Below are positions 49,726 to 58,131 of a DNA stretch of 64,000 bases, piece after piece; within the stretch, counting starts at the first letter, position 1; each line of letters starts with the position of its first letter. Source of the DNA: Tabrizicola piscis. Its GTDB lineage: Bacteria > Pseudomonadota > Alphaproteobacteria > Rhodobacterales > Rhodobacteraceae. Below the pieces are notes generated by a model. That model was not told the origin of the DNA, made no database searches, and saw nothing but the letters and a program-made list of their open reading frames with translations. Made by a program: the position numbers and the translations under genes. Where the stretch lies: contig NZ_CP034328.1 of assembly GCF_003940805.1 (NCBI RefSeq), forward strand, positions 1,780,001-1,844,000, read 5' to 3'.

Positions 49726-50338
49726 AGCCGTGGTGTTCGACATCGGCAATGTTCTGGTCGGCTGGCAGCCCGAGGCGTTCTACGACAGCGTGATCGGCGT
49801 GGACCGGCGAAAGCGCCTGTTCGCCGAGGTGGACCTGGCGGAAATGAACAAGGCGGTGGATGCCGGCGCTTCGTTGCGGACCTCGGTCTACGCCTGCGCC
49901 GACCGGCACCCCGACTGGGCCAAGGAAATCCGCCTGTGGCACGATCGCTGGATCGAAATGCTGTTTCCCCGAATCGAGGGGTCTGTCGCCCTGTTGCGCG
50001 CGCTGCGCCGGGCGGGTGTGCCGGTCTTTGCGCTGACGAACTTCGGTCGCGACACGTTTGAACTGGCGCGGGGCCCGCTGGAGTTTCTGAACGAGTTCGA
50101 CCGCGAATATGTCTCGGGCCGGTTGGGGCTGATGAAGCCCGACCCGCGCATCTATGCGGCGGTCGAGGCGGATTGCGGGATCACGCCCGGCGCCCTGCTG
50201 TTTGCCGATGACAGCGCGAAGAATGTGGCAGCGGCGGCGGAACGCGGCTGGCAGGTGCATCACTTCGAAACATGGGAAGGCTGGGCCAAGCGGCTGGTGG
50301 CAGCGGGGCTTCTTGGCAAGGCGGAGGCAGGGATATGA
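49715..50338 (+). CDS. HAD-superfamily phosphatase (haloacid dehalogenase-like, type I)
   Basis: A 207-residue HAD hydrolase: motif I VVFDIGNVLVGWQPEAFY (Asp nucleophile at residue 9), motif II FALTNFG, motif III/IV KPDPRIY and LLFADDSAKNVAAA. The ATG is reached in frame from a GTG two codons upstream; AAGGCGTG lies just before. It overlaps the EamA gene (ending 49725) by 11 bases and the next gene by 4. Resembles YihX/alpha-D-glucose-1-phosphate phosphatase-type members; substrate unproven. Confidence 0.9.
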   Translation: MQVEAVVFDIGNVLVGWQPEAFYDSVIGVDRRKRLFAEVDLAEMNKAVDAGASLRTSVYACADRHPDWAKEIRLWHDRWIEMLFPRIEGSVALLRALRRAGVPVFALTNFGRDTFELARGPLEFLNEFDREYVSGRLGLMKPDPRIYAAVEADCGITPGALLFADDSAKNVAAAAERGWQVHHFETWEGWAKRLVAAGLLGKAEAGI

Positions 50339-51237
50339 ACGTGGACACCATCGGCAAGGAGGCTGAGGGCCTGCTGACCTGGGCAGGCCTGTTGGCCGCG
50401 CTGGAGGCGGGACACAGATTGCCCCGGGCCGAAATCGCGGACCTGTTGCTGTATCGCGGCACGGACACGCTGCTGGACCGGGCCGCATGGATTGATGGTC
50501 TGGGATCGCTGGTCAAGGTCGGTACCATCGTACCGGGCAATGCGGCGCGGGGCAAACCGACGGTGAACGGGATCGTCAACCTGTTTGACGACACGACCGG
50601 AGAGTTGACGGCCTTGGTCGACTTTCACCTTGTGACCAAATGGAAAACCGCCGGTGACAGCCTGCTGTCCGCCAGCCGCCTTGCCCGCAAGGACAGCCGC
50701 CAGTTCCTGCTGGTCGGCGCGGGCACAGTCGCGCGGTCCATGGTCGAGGCCTATCGTTCCATCTGGCCCGACGCGCGTTTCACGGTCTGGAGCCGGTCCC
50801 GCGCCACCGCCGAAGCCATGGGCCTGCCCGTGGCCGAGGATCTGGAGGCCGCGGTGAAAGCAGCCGACGTGATCTGCACGGCCACCATGGCCGCAGACCC
50901 GATCATCAAGGGGGACTGGCTGCAACCCGGCCAGCATCTTGACCTGATCGGTGCCTACACCCCTGCGATGCGTGAGGTGGACGACACCGCGATGTCCCGC
51001 GCCCGCGTCTTTGTCGATGCACGCGCGACCACGATCCACCACATCGGCGACTTGATGGCCCCCCTCGCGTCGGGCGCCATCACCGAGGCTGATGTTCTGG
51101 CGGATTTCTACGACGATCCCGCCCTTTTCACCCGCCGTTCCGCGGATGACATCACCATCGCCAAGAACGGCGGCGGCGCACATCTGGACCTGATGACCGC
51201 GACCTATATCGCCAAGGCATGGGCCGACCGGACCTGA
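50335..51237 (+). CDS. Ornithine cyclodeaminase / mu-crystallin family protein
   Basis: A 300-residue NAD(P)-dependent enzyme of the OCD/mu-crystallin family. The N-terminal half contains the substrate-binding loops (GKPTVNGIVNLFDD..TGELTALVD) and LVTKWKTAGDSLLSASRLA; the Rossmann glycine motif is LLVGAGTVARSM; DVICTATMA follows. It begins with ATG overlapping the HAD stop (ATGA), completing a coupled EamA-HAD-OCD set. Members range from ornithine cyclodeaminase to ketimine reductase; exact reaction unknown. Confidence 0.9.
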   Translation: MNVDTIGKEAEGLLTWAGLLAALEAGHRLPRAEIADLLLYRGTDTLLDRAAWIDGLGSLVKVGTIVPGNAARGKPTVNGIVNLFDDTTGELTALVDFHLVTKWKTAGDSLLSASRLARKDSRQFLLVGAGTVARSMVEAYRSIWPDARFTVWSRSRATAEAMGLPVAEDLEAAVKAADVICTATMAADPIIKGDWLQPGQHLDLIGAYTPAMREVDDTAMSRARVFVDARATTIHHIGDLMAPLASGAITEADVLADFYDDPALFTRRSADDITIAKNGGGAHLDLMTATYIAKAWADRT

Positions 51238-51441
51238 GGCGCTTTGCGCCCCGGTCGCCATCTGTCGTCAGATCAAAGGATGATTTCAGGGATCGGGATT
51301 GCCTGAATTTGGTCGGAGCGAGAGGAACATAACCCGGTTTTGGTCAAGCCTTTGATGCGACTTAGATGATTGACACTACACATGTTTATGTGACCTGACT
51401 GTTCCGGCCAGGTGCTCCGGAGGTATTTTCTGGAGACCTAC
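51238..51441. other. Left boundary gap of the putative island
   Basis: About 200 bp between the core genes and the integrase, visibly less GC-rich than the preceding genes. It has a TTGACA-like hexamer at 51370-51375 near an ACATG-TTT-ATGT dyad-like stretch, possibly the integrase promoter. No tRNA or recognisable att core was found; any att repeat would need the right flank, beyond the window. Confidence 0.35.
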
Positions 51442-53250
51442 GTGAGCCATATTTCTCACCTGTCCAAGCGTGCTTCGGTATACTACGCGCGGATGGATGT
51501 GCCGACCGACTTGGTGCAAATCTTGAAGACCCAGACGCGTAAGCGCTCGTTGAAGACGAAGGACGAAGCTGAAGCGAAGCGCCGCCTCTGGCCGGTCATC
51601 GCCGCATGGCAAAAAGAGTTCGATGACCTGCGCGGACGACGCAACCTCATTGCGTCTGATCGGGAGCATGTAGTCTGGGATCACTACACGGCATCGCTAG
51701 AGCGGGATGATGCACAGCGGTCCCAAATACCGGGCGAGGCCGAGATCGAGGTCGCAAAGGCCGAGGTCTATCTGCGCGTCGAGCTAGGCGAGATTACCGG
51801 CATCGACCCGCTGGCTCTACTGGATGCAACTTTGGAGTTGCAGGTAGCGCAGGATGCCAGCGGCTTCTTCGCCCGCTCACGTAAGGTGAAGCTCGAGCAT
51901 ATGCGAGCGCACTTGGCGAAAGGTGAGACTGCACTGGTCGCGGCTGCCGTTGATGAATACCTGCGCGAGAAGGGTTTGCACATCGATCGCTCGACAGTCG
52001 ACTGGATATCTGTGGCGCGCCTCATGATGAGAGCTGAGATCGAGGCCATGCAGCGCGCTGATGAACGCGATCGCGGTGACTTCTCCGGCCAGCCGAGAGA
52101 CCCGATCGTCAAAGCACCAAAGCTAGACCGACGCCATCACACCGAAGCGGAGATTCCGGGAGAAAGCATCTTCGAGACGATGGAGGTGTTCAAACGGGAA
52201 AACCCACGCAACGTCTCGGCCAGCCGCATGAACGAATCCTGTCGCGCTATCGGCATCTTCATCGAGACCATCGGTCCAGGCTTTCCGATTTCCAAGGTGA
52301 ACAAGAAGCAGGTCCGCGACTGGAAAGCTTTGCTCATGAAGTATCCAGTGCGCGCGACCGAGATCGTCAAGTTTCGTGGCATGAACATCAGCCAGATCGT
52401 TGAGGCAAATGCCGTTCACAAAAAGTCTGTTCTGTCTGACCGAACCGTGAATCGATATCTATCCAGTCTGTCGGCCTTCTTCTCTTGGGCGGTATCCAAC
52501 GGCTTCATCAACGACAACCCCTGCTCTGGAATGTCCTTGGCGAAGGAGCGGCGAACCAAGACGTTGCCCTTCACGGAAGAGCAAATGAACACGCTCTTCA
52601 AGTCACCTCTATTTGCCGGCACGCAAAGTGACACGGAGTGGAGATACATCTCTCGGCCTGGCAACATGCTGATCCGTGATCACCGTTTCTGGGTGCCGCT
52701 GATCATGCTCTTCTCTGGAGCTCGTCCGGGAGAAATCGGGCAGCTCGCTGTCAGTGATGTGCGACAGGAACATGGCCACTGGACAATGCACATTACGACC
52801 GAAGGAGAAACTCACGGCGAAGGGAAGTCGGTCAAGACTGCGGGCTCCATGCGTGTAGTCCCGGTTCATCCAGAACTTCTGCGGTTGGGCTTTCTGAAAT
52901 ACCACGCCGATCGCGTGCAAGCTGGAGGCAAGCGGCTCTTTCCGGGTGCGGAACGGAATGAGCGTGGGCAGATGATGTCGGATTTCTCGCGCGAGTTCGG
53001 GAAGTATCTTACGCGGATCGGAATCAAGGTGGGCCGCGGCCTGTCCCTATACTCTTTCCGTCACGGTGCTGCTGACGCACTGCGCCGCGCGGGAAATCTC
53101 GACGATCAGTTCGGATTCATTCTCGGACATGCCAAGAGTTCGATGACCAGTCGCTACGGGATCATGCCACAGGCAATGCTTCAGCAACGAGTCGAGCTGG
53201 TGAACGCGAGTTCATATCCGGAGCTGAAGCTGGACCATCTTGCTGGTTGA
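51442..53250 (+). CDS. Tyrosine recombinase/phage-type integrase (DUF6538 N-terminal type)
   Basis: A 602-residue site-specific recombinase, longer than classic integrases (about 400). The N-terminus (SHLSKRASVYYARMDVPTDL) fits the DUF6538 fold, followed by an arm/core-binding region and a catalytic domain with Arg in FSGARPGEIGQL, His-x-x-Arg-like SFRHGAADALRRAG, the later GHAKSSMTSRYG box and terminal Tyr-containing segment. I chose a GTG with GGAGACC upstream; a TTG or ATG 30 bases earlier also stays in frame. It likely integrated this island. Confidence 0.9.
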   Translation: MSHISHLSKRASVYYARMDVPTDLVQILKTQTRKRSLKTKDEAEAKRRLWPVIAAWQKEFDDLRGRRNLIASDREHVVWDHYTASLERDDAQRSQIPGEAEIEVAKAEVYLRVELGEITGIDPLALLDATLELQVAQDASGFFARSRKVKLEHMRAHLAKGETALVAAAVDEYLREKGLHIDRSTVDWISVARLMMRAEIEAMQRADERDRGDFSGQPRDPIVKAPKLDRRHHTEAEIPGESIFETMEVFKRENPRNVSASRMNESCRAIGIFIETIGPGFPISKVNKKQVRDWKALLMKYPVRATEIVKFRGMNISQIVEANAVHKKSVLSDRTVNRYLSSLSAFFSWAVSNGFINDNPCSGMSLAKERRTKTLPFTEEQMNTLFKSPLFAGTQSDTEWRYISRPGNMLIRDHRFWVPLIMLFSGARPGEIGQLAVSDVRQEHGHWTMHITTEGETHGEGKSVKTAGSMRVVPVHPELLRLGFLKYHADRVQAGGKRLFPGAERNERGQMMSDFSREFGKYLTRIGIKVGRGLSLYSFRHGAADALRRAGNLDDQFGFILGHAKSSMTSRYGIMPQAMLQQRVELVNASSYPELKLDHLAG

Positions 53251-53280
53251 GGCTGCCAAAAAAAACCTCGGTCCTTGCGA

Positions 53281-53841
53281 TCAGCGCCCACCAGGTTTGC
53301 CTAGCCTGGGCTTGAACTGACGCCAAACAGCGTCCTCAAGATCCTGCCTTAGGTCACGAGATTCGTTGTGCAATATCGCCTGCACTCGAACTCGGACCGA
53401 TCCTTCGCCTGAAGGACACCATCGAGAAAGGTGCATCGCATAGGTGCACCCAGACCGCGTAGTCCAAAGGTGCTCTCGTAGCCGCTTCTGAATATCCTCA
53501 GAACTGCCCACATAGAGCGTGGTCGAGCCCTCGGTGCCTTTGTTGACCTTCGGGCCATCGAAACCGCGATCTGAGTTGCTTGGGAATGCGCCCACAATCA
53601 GCGAGGCTGTATGATCATCATTTGCCGTGATATCGTATAGTGCGGGCTGCTTCTTCTGATAGGGCCAGATCTTCTCGGACAGCCAAGTTTTGATACCGGC
53701 CTCGCACACACCTTCGCGAATTTGACTTGGCGAGAAGGATGTTTCGACCACTTCTCCCAAATGGACCGCCTGAACTGCTTGGGAGCGCGCCATGAGACTT
53801 TCCGCCGTTGGCGCCCTAAGTGCGTCGTCAAAGATAGACAT
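53281..53841 (-). CDS. GIY-YIG-like nuclease-domain protein (restriction associated)
   Basis: A 186-residue protein. The C-terminal half reads TTLYVGSSEDIQKRLREHLW, a GIY-YIG core (L-Y-V-G..S, Arg, His), and ends LEDAVWRQFKPRLGKPGGR, with the C-terminal Glu and P-x-x-G-x-G of this fold. The N-terminal 60 residues contain a conserved-looking QIREGVCEAGIKTWL stretch of unknown role. Its ATG lies 1 base after the stop of the small upstream ORF. As the last gene of the vsr unit, it is a candidate nuclease of the DNA modification locus. Confidence 0.75.
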   Translation of the reverse strand: MSIFDDALRAPTAESLMARSQAVQAVHLGEVVETSFSPSQIREGVCEAGIKTWLSEKIWPYQKKQPALYDITANDDHTASLIVGAFPSNSDRGFDGPKVNKGTEGSTTLYVGSSEDIQKRLREHLWTTRSGCTYAMHLSRWCPSGEGSVRVRVQAILHNESRDLRQDLEDAVWRQFKPRLGKPGGR

Positions 53842-53842
53842 C

Positions 53843-53995
53843 TTATATCTCCAGCGGCGGCAACCCTCGGACGATCTTCATCGTCTCCAGGCTTACGGTG
53901 ATCACGCGGCACAGTAGGTCGAAGGGGTAGCGCGGGTCGCCGACGGTTTCGTTCGCGGGGTTCACGATACCGCTGAAGCGTGAGCAATTTTCCAA
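53843..53995 (-). CDS. Small 50-codon ORF between vsr and the GIY-YIG gene, or remnant of a larger gene
   Basis: A TTG codon lies 1 base after the vsr stop and begins a frame of 50 residues with SGIVNPANETVGDPRYPFDL and ending VSLETMKIVRGLPPLEI. Its TAA lies 1 base before the GIY-YIG ATG, so the three frames are packed end to end. The composition looks like coding sequence. No family is recognised with certainty and no ribosome site is evident. It could be a real small gene, or the conserved C-terminal tail of a deleted protein such as a methylase or helicase. Confidence 0.45.
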   Translation of the reverse strand: MENCSRFSGIVNPANETVGDPRYPFDLLCRVITVSLETMKIVRGLPPLEI

Positions 53996-53996
53996 G

Positions 53997-54461
53997 TCAG
54001 CGACGACTATCCCCTAGACCCTCAATCTCGATACGGTCAAGTGCTGGTTCGGCGGTGAGCCAGTCTATCAACGTCGCCGCAGCTCCTGCAGCATCCACCT
54101 TCAACGCACACTCCCACACCACTGCAACGCGCCAACCTTCGTTTCGAAGAGTCAACTGAGTTGCCCGATCCCGCGCCACGTTCGCATCAAACTTCGAAAG
54201 CCAGAATTCTGAACGTGACTTCGGCGTTGCGGCATATCGACAGTAAGAGTGCCTATGCCAGAAACAACCATGCACGAAGATCACCGCGTTCCACTTCCTG
54301 AGGACGATGTCGGGCGACCCGGGCAGATCTCGCTGGCACAGACGGAACCTGAAGCCGCGTGCATGGAGAGACCGCCGAAGCAGCAGCTCAGGCTTCGTGT
54401 CACGACTACGGATGCGCGACATGACCTTCGAACGGGTCTGACTGTCCATGATGTCCACCAT
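53997..54461 (-). CDS. vsr: Very short patch repair endonuclease (Vsr)
   Basis: A 154-residue nuclease that nicks 5' of T in T:G mismatches made by deamination of 5-methylcytosine. It starts MVDIMDSQTRSKVMSRIRSRDTKPE, includes LPGSPDIVLRKWNAVIFVHGCFWH (catalytic Asp in PDI, with the zinc-site His/Cys pattern H-x-x-x-C) and ends normally for Vsr (about 150). The longer frame upstream lacks similarity. It diverges from the cytosine methyltransferase, the standard association. Confidence 0.95.
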   Translation of the reverse strand: MVDIMDSQTRSKVMSRIRSRDTKPELLLRRSLHARGFRFRLCQRDLPGSPDIVLRKWNAVIFVHGCFWHRHSYCRYAATPKSRSEFWLSKFDANVARDRATQLTLRNEGWRVAVVWECALKVDAAGAAATLIDWLTAEPALDRIEIEGLGDSRR

Positions 54462-54552
54462 GCGAAGACATATAGTGCCATATGCGGTGGATTGGACCTG
54501 GTGAAAGGCGGTCGACATCCTGTATTCCCTTCTGAGACTTCGAGGAGAAGAC

Positions 54553-56043
54553 ATGGTCCGCAGCTACGCCATCATCGACCTGTTCGCAGGCCCGGGCGGG
54601 CTGGGCGAGGGCTTTTCCCGCGCCGGTCAGGAGACGGCGACGCCGATGGGCATCCGCGTCTCGGTCGAGATGGACGATCACGCCATCGCGACGCTCCGCC
54701 TGCGCTCCTTTCTGCGTTCCTTCGACGCCGGCTTCCCCCACGAATATTACGATGCGCTGAACACCGGACGCGATCTGCCGCGGTGGGACGAGCTGCACCC
54801 CGCAGCCTGGCGCAGGGCTTGTGATGAGGCGCGACAGCTGGTTTTGGGGCAGGAGGGCGTCTTCGAGGAGCTGGTCCCGATCCTCGATCAAGCCCGAGAC
54901 GGGATGCATGGTGACACCATCCTGATAGGTGGCCCTCCTTGTCAGGCCTACTCTCTTGCCGGGCGGTCACGAAATCTGGGCAAGTCTGGATACGTTCTTG
55001 AGGATGATGGGCGCCACTACCTCTACAAGGAATACGTCCGAATCCTGACCCGCCTTCGCCCCGCGGCCTTCGTGATGGAGAACGTGAAAGGCATGTTGTC
55101 CAGCCGAGTGGATGGCGGCGGCATCTTCGATCGGGTTCTTGACGACCTGGAGGGTGCGGCGGATGGTTACCGGCTGCTGCCGCTCGCCATCGCCGCAGAC
55201 GTCGGTGTTGGTCGCAATGCGGCCCGAGACTTTATCGTGCGGGCGGAAGACCACGGTATCCCCCAGGCGCGCCATCGGGTGATAGTAGTCGGGCTCCGTT
55301 CGGACTTAGCGCGGGGACAGCCCGAGCGGGGACCGCTGCTGCTGCCCTCCGAGACTGTGACGGTCGCCGAGGCACTGCGCGGCCTTCCACCGCTGAGAAG
55401 TGGGCTTTCGACCGGCGACAGCGTCACAGACTGGCAAAAGGTAGTCAGAGACCGCGCGAAGAGCATCGCCGATCTCTCCTTCCTTCCCGACGGCGTGAGG
55501 TCGGTGGCGCGGGAGGTCGCCGACACGGCCGCGCTGCCGGAGCATCGTTCCAGTAGCATCCCGACGAATGATCAACCCCCAACATCCCTATCGGACTGGC
55601 TCCAAGATCCAAGACTTGCGAAGGTGCTGCATCATGAGACCCGCGGTCATATCGCTGACGACCTTGGAAGATACCTGTTCTCTTCGGCGTTCGCCCTGGC
55701 GGAGGATCGCGCGCCCAAGCTTTCAGAGTTCCCCTTCTGGTTGCTGCCCGAGCATCGCAACCGCGAAACCGGCGCATTTGCGGATAGGTTCAGAACGCAG
55801 GTAGGCAGTCGGGTTGCGACCACGGTGACGAGCCATATCTCGAAGGATGGTCACTACTTCATCCACCCGGACCCCTTCCAGTGCCGGTCCCTGACAGTGC
55901 GGGAGGCGGCTCGGCTTCAGACCTTCCCCGACAACTACTTTTTCTGCGGTCCGAGGACCAAGCAGTATCATCAGGTCGGAAATGCAGTTCCGCCCTACCT
56001 CGCCTTGCAGATCGCGAGAGCAGTCCGATCTCTGCTGCCCTAG
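54553..56043 (+). CDS. DNA (cytosine-5-)-methyltransferase (Dcm type)
   Basis: A 496-residue m5C methyltransferase. The family motifs are in order: I AIIDLFAGPGGLGEGFS (11-16 FAGPGG), IV IGGPPCQAYS (catalytic Cys130), VI FVMENVKGM (176-178), VIII PQARHRVIVVGLRS (238-242), IX LTVREAARLQTFP and X YHQVGNAVPP near residue 474. The target recognition region, about residues 250-430, is larger than in minimal enzymes. The ATG follows GAGGAGAAGAC. It converges with the AIPR operon (3 bases between stops). Sequence specificity cannot be read. Confidence 0.95.
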   Translation: MVRSYAIIDLFAGPGGLGEGFSRAGQETATPMGIRVSVEMDDHAIATLRLRSFLRSFDAGFPHEYYDALNTGRDLPRWDELHPAAWRRACDEARQLVLGQEGVFEELVPILDQARDGMHGDTILIGGPPCQAYSLAGRSRNLGKSGYVLEDDGRHYLYKEYVRILTRLRPAAFVMENVKGMLSSRVDGGGIFDRVLDDLEGAADGYRLLPLAIAADVGVGRNAARDFIVRAEDHGIPQARHRVIVVGLRSDLARGQPERGPLLLPSETVTVAEALRGLPPLRSGLSTGDSVTDWQKVVRDRAKSIADLSFLPDGVRSVAREVADTAALPEHRSSSIPTNDQPPTSLSDWLQDPRLAKVLHHETRGHIADDLGRYLFSSAFALAEDRAPKLSEFPFWLLPEHRNRETGAFADRFRTQVGSRVATTVTSHISKDGHYFIHPDPFQCRSLTVREAARLQTFPDNYFFCGPRTKQYHQVGNAVPPYLALQIARAVRSLLP

Positions 56044-56046
56044 GGG

Positions 56047-58131
56047 TCAGGCAGCCGTCTCCTCTTGCCCGAAACCCTCTCCTTCAAGTTTGGCAAGTGC
56101 ATCGATCGCGACCTTGATCTGCCCCTCGGTCGGAAGGCGCTTGGGCATCTGCGCGCAAATCCCCAGAACACCGAACTCCGTCTGGTTCAGCAGCTTTTTC
56201 TCCCGGCCCCAAGCGCGCGCTTTTGCCCAGAAGGGACCACCCAGCTCAAAGACCCGCACCTGATCTGTCAGATCGTCCGTGAGTTTCTGATCGTTCCTAC
56301 CGACCTTGGTCTCTTCCTGAACCTCAGCCGGATCGATCAGCAGATCCGAGTAGTCTTCCGGATAGGACAGCTTCCGCTTGCGGAACTGCTCCCAGCATGC
56401 TTGGTTCTTAGCCCATTCGCTCATGTTGCGCACGCCCGGCGGAGGCGAGGTGATGGCATCCTGCGCCTCGGCCGCAGCGACTAGCAGGGCTTCCTGCAAG
56501 ACTGCGGGCACGTCCTGGGCGCGCCAGACTTGGGACAAATCCACGACCTTGTCCAAGGCCTCGGCATCAGCCGCGACTTTTGCGATAGCATAGGTCACGA
56601 TGTTGGCGCGATAGCCGCCCTCATACCATTCCTGCGCCGAGACCAGACGCTCCAACTTGCGGAAGATGATCGCCTTGGAGATCAGTCGGCGGAACCAGCC
56701 GTCGTCGATTCTGTCGCCGTTCTTGCCCCAGACCTTCTCGATCGACTTCGCGAAGGCGCCGAAGTTCTTCTGCGCGCCCTGACTGACCGTGTCGGGGCGG
56801 CCGCGCCAGGTGTTCTCGAACTTGGCGAGGTCGGTCTTGGTGAAGAACTGGGTCTTCGGATACTCCGCATCCCAGACCTTGCGCTTCGCGTCGGTCAACT
56901 TGCCACGTTCATCGGCAAACTGGCCGCGCGCGCGCTCGTAGAACCATTTCGTCTCGCGATAGCCATGTTCGCCCGCCGGCGCGAGGATCTTGCGCGACAG
57001 CTCCTGGATGCGGACGTGGAAGGGATGGTTGGCGAAGAAGTCGGCGGCGTTGACCTTGTTCTGGCTGTTGGCGAATTCCGAGATCAGCGGAACTACCGAT
57101 TCGGACAGCACTGCTGGCACGATGCTGAGCTTCATCTGGACGAAAATGTCGTCCATCCCGCGTCCAGCGGCCTTCGCAGCCGCATGGAGCGAGGCGGTCG
57201 TCTGGCCGCCATTGACGATCTGGAGGTTGTCGGCGGACATAAGCAGCAGACCATCTTCGGTCCGCACGACCTCAACCTTGTCCGCCGTTGCAGCAAGCCC
57301 GTTGTTGTAGCTGAGGAACATGTGCGGCTCATCGAGGATCGTCTTACGGATGCCCTTGTTCACGCCTCCCTTGGCCTGGAGGAAGCTGCGGACGTTGGAC
57401 TCGAGGAGGCGCGCGCCCCAGACATCGTAGATCGCGGCCAGCTGGCGTCCTGGAATGACGGCAATGTAGCTCTCAAGTGCAGCATCCGAGCCGGAGGCTT
57501 TCAGGACAGGGACCCCAGCGCCGAACTCCTCGGCGAAGCGGATCGTCAGTTCCGCCCGCGCCTTGCCCTGCTCGGCATAGGCCTTCAGCCGCTTCAGATC
57601 CCAGACGTTGTAGGTAACCGGCTTACCGGCAATCGATCCCGCGGGCATGGCATCTACCGTGGCGCGGTTGTCGGAATTGGTGACAAAGATCAGCTTGATC
57701 TTGGCGATGCGGGTCCAACGGGTGGCGATCATGTCTGCTAGCCCGGCACCCAAGCTGGTCTCCTCCAGCGCGTTGCGAAAGCTGTCCTTGCGGGCATGCC
57801 GGAGAAATTCGACGAGTTTTTTGAACTGCGCCTTGAGGTCCGTAGCGTTCGTCGATCGAACTCCCTCGCTGAGCTGGAAATCGCACAGGATCAGCGACAG
57901 GATGTCGTCCCCGTTCGCGGGATCTCCTCCCGAACCGGTAGCCTGCAGATTCACCCCTTTTTCGCCTGTGCCGCGGTAATGCGCATAGTCCGCCTGCTCA
58001 ACCTCGCCCGCCTCGGTGAGGAATTCTCCCACCCGTTCGAAGAAGGCTTCTTGGACGTAGGTGCCTAGGGCATCCGCGCTTCCTTGGATCTGGGCGATGA
58101 AGTCGCGGTGGAATTCCTCAAGATCAGACAT
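56047..58131 (-). CDS. AIPR (abortive infection phage resistance) family protein
   Basis: A 694-residue protein of the AIPR family, long linked to phage-abortive systems and to paraMORC/Z1 loci. Visible features: an N-terminal region with DDILSLILCDFQL, VTYNVWDLKRL, RLLESNVRSFLQ (241-252), FLSYNNGLAATAD (273-285), the hallmark ADNLQIVNGGQTTASLH (300-316), and IISEFANSQNKVN-type ISEFANSQNKVNAADFF. The first 150 residues may hold a PD-(D/E)XK-like fold. The ATG has AAGGAG 8 bases upstream and overlaps the preceding stop (TGATG). Last gene of the four-gene operon. Confidence 0.9.
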   Translation of the reverse strand: MSDLEEFHRDFIAQIQGSADALGTYVQEAFFERVGEFLTEAGEVEQADYAHYRGTGEKGVNLQATGSGGDPANGDDILSLILCDFQLSEGVRSTNATDLKAQFKKLVEFLRHARKDSFRNALEETSLGAGLADMIATRWTRIAKIKLIFVTNSDNRATVDAMPAGSIAGKPVTYNVWDLKRLKAYAEQGKARAELTIRFAEEFGAGVPVLKASGSDAALESYIAVIPGRQLAAIYDVWGARLLESNVRSFLQAKGGVNKGIRKTILDEPHMFLSYNNGLAATADKVEVVRTEDGLLLMSADNLQIVNGGQTTASLHAAAKAAGRGMDDIFVQMKLSIVPAVLSESVVPLISEFANSQNKVNAADFFANHPFHVRIQELSRKILAPAGEHGYRETKWFYERARGQFADERGKLTDAKRKVWDAEYPKTQFFTKTDLAKFENTWRGRPDTVSQGAQKNFGAFAKSIEKVWGKNGDRIDDGWFRRLISKAIIFRKLERLVSAQEWYEGGYRANIVTYAIAKVAADAEALDKVVDLSQVWRAQDVPAVLQEALLVAAAEAQDAITSPPPGVRNMSEWAKNQACWEQFRKRKLSYPEDYSDLLIDPAEVQEETKVGRNDQKLTDDLTDQVRVFELGGPFWAKARAWGREKKLLNQTEFGVLGICAQMPKRLPTEGQIKVAIDALAKLEGEGFGQEETAA

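Noticed and set aside
51238..51411. Possible tRNA or att site next to the integrase
   Set aside because: No cloverleaf or conserved TTC-type arm could be folded by eye, and no repeat was found in the right part of the window.
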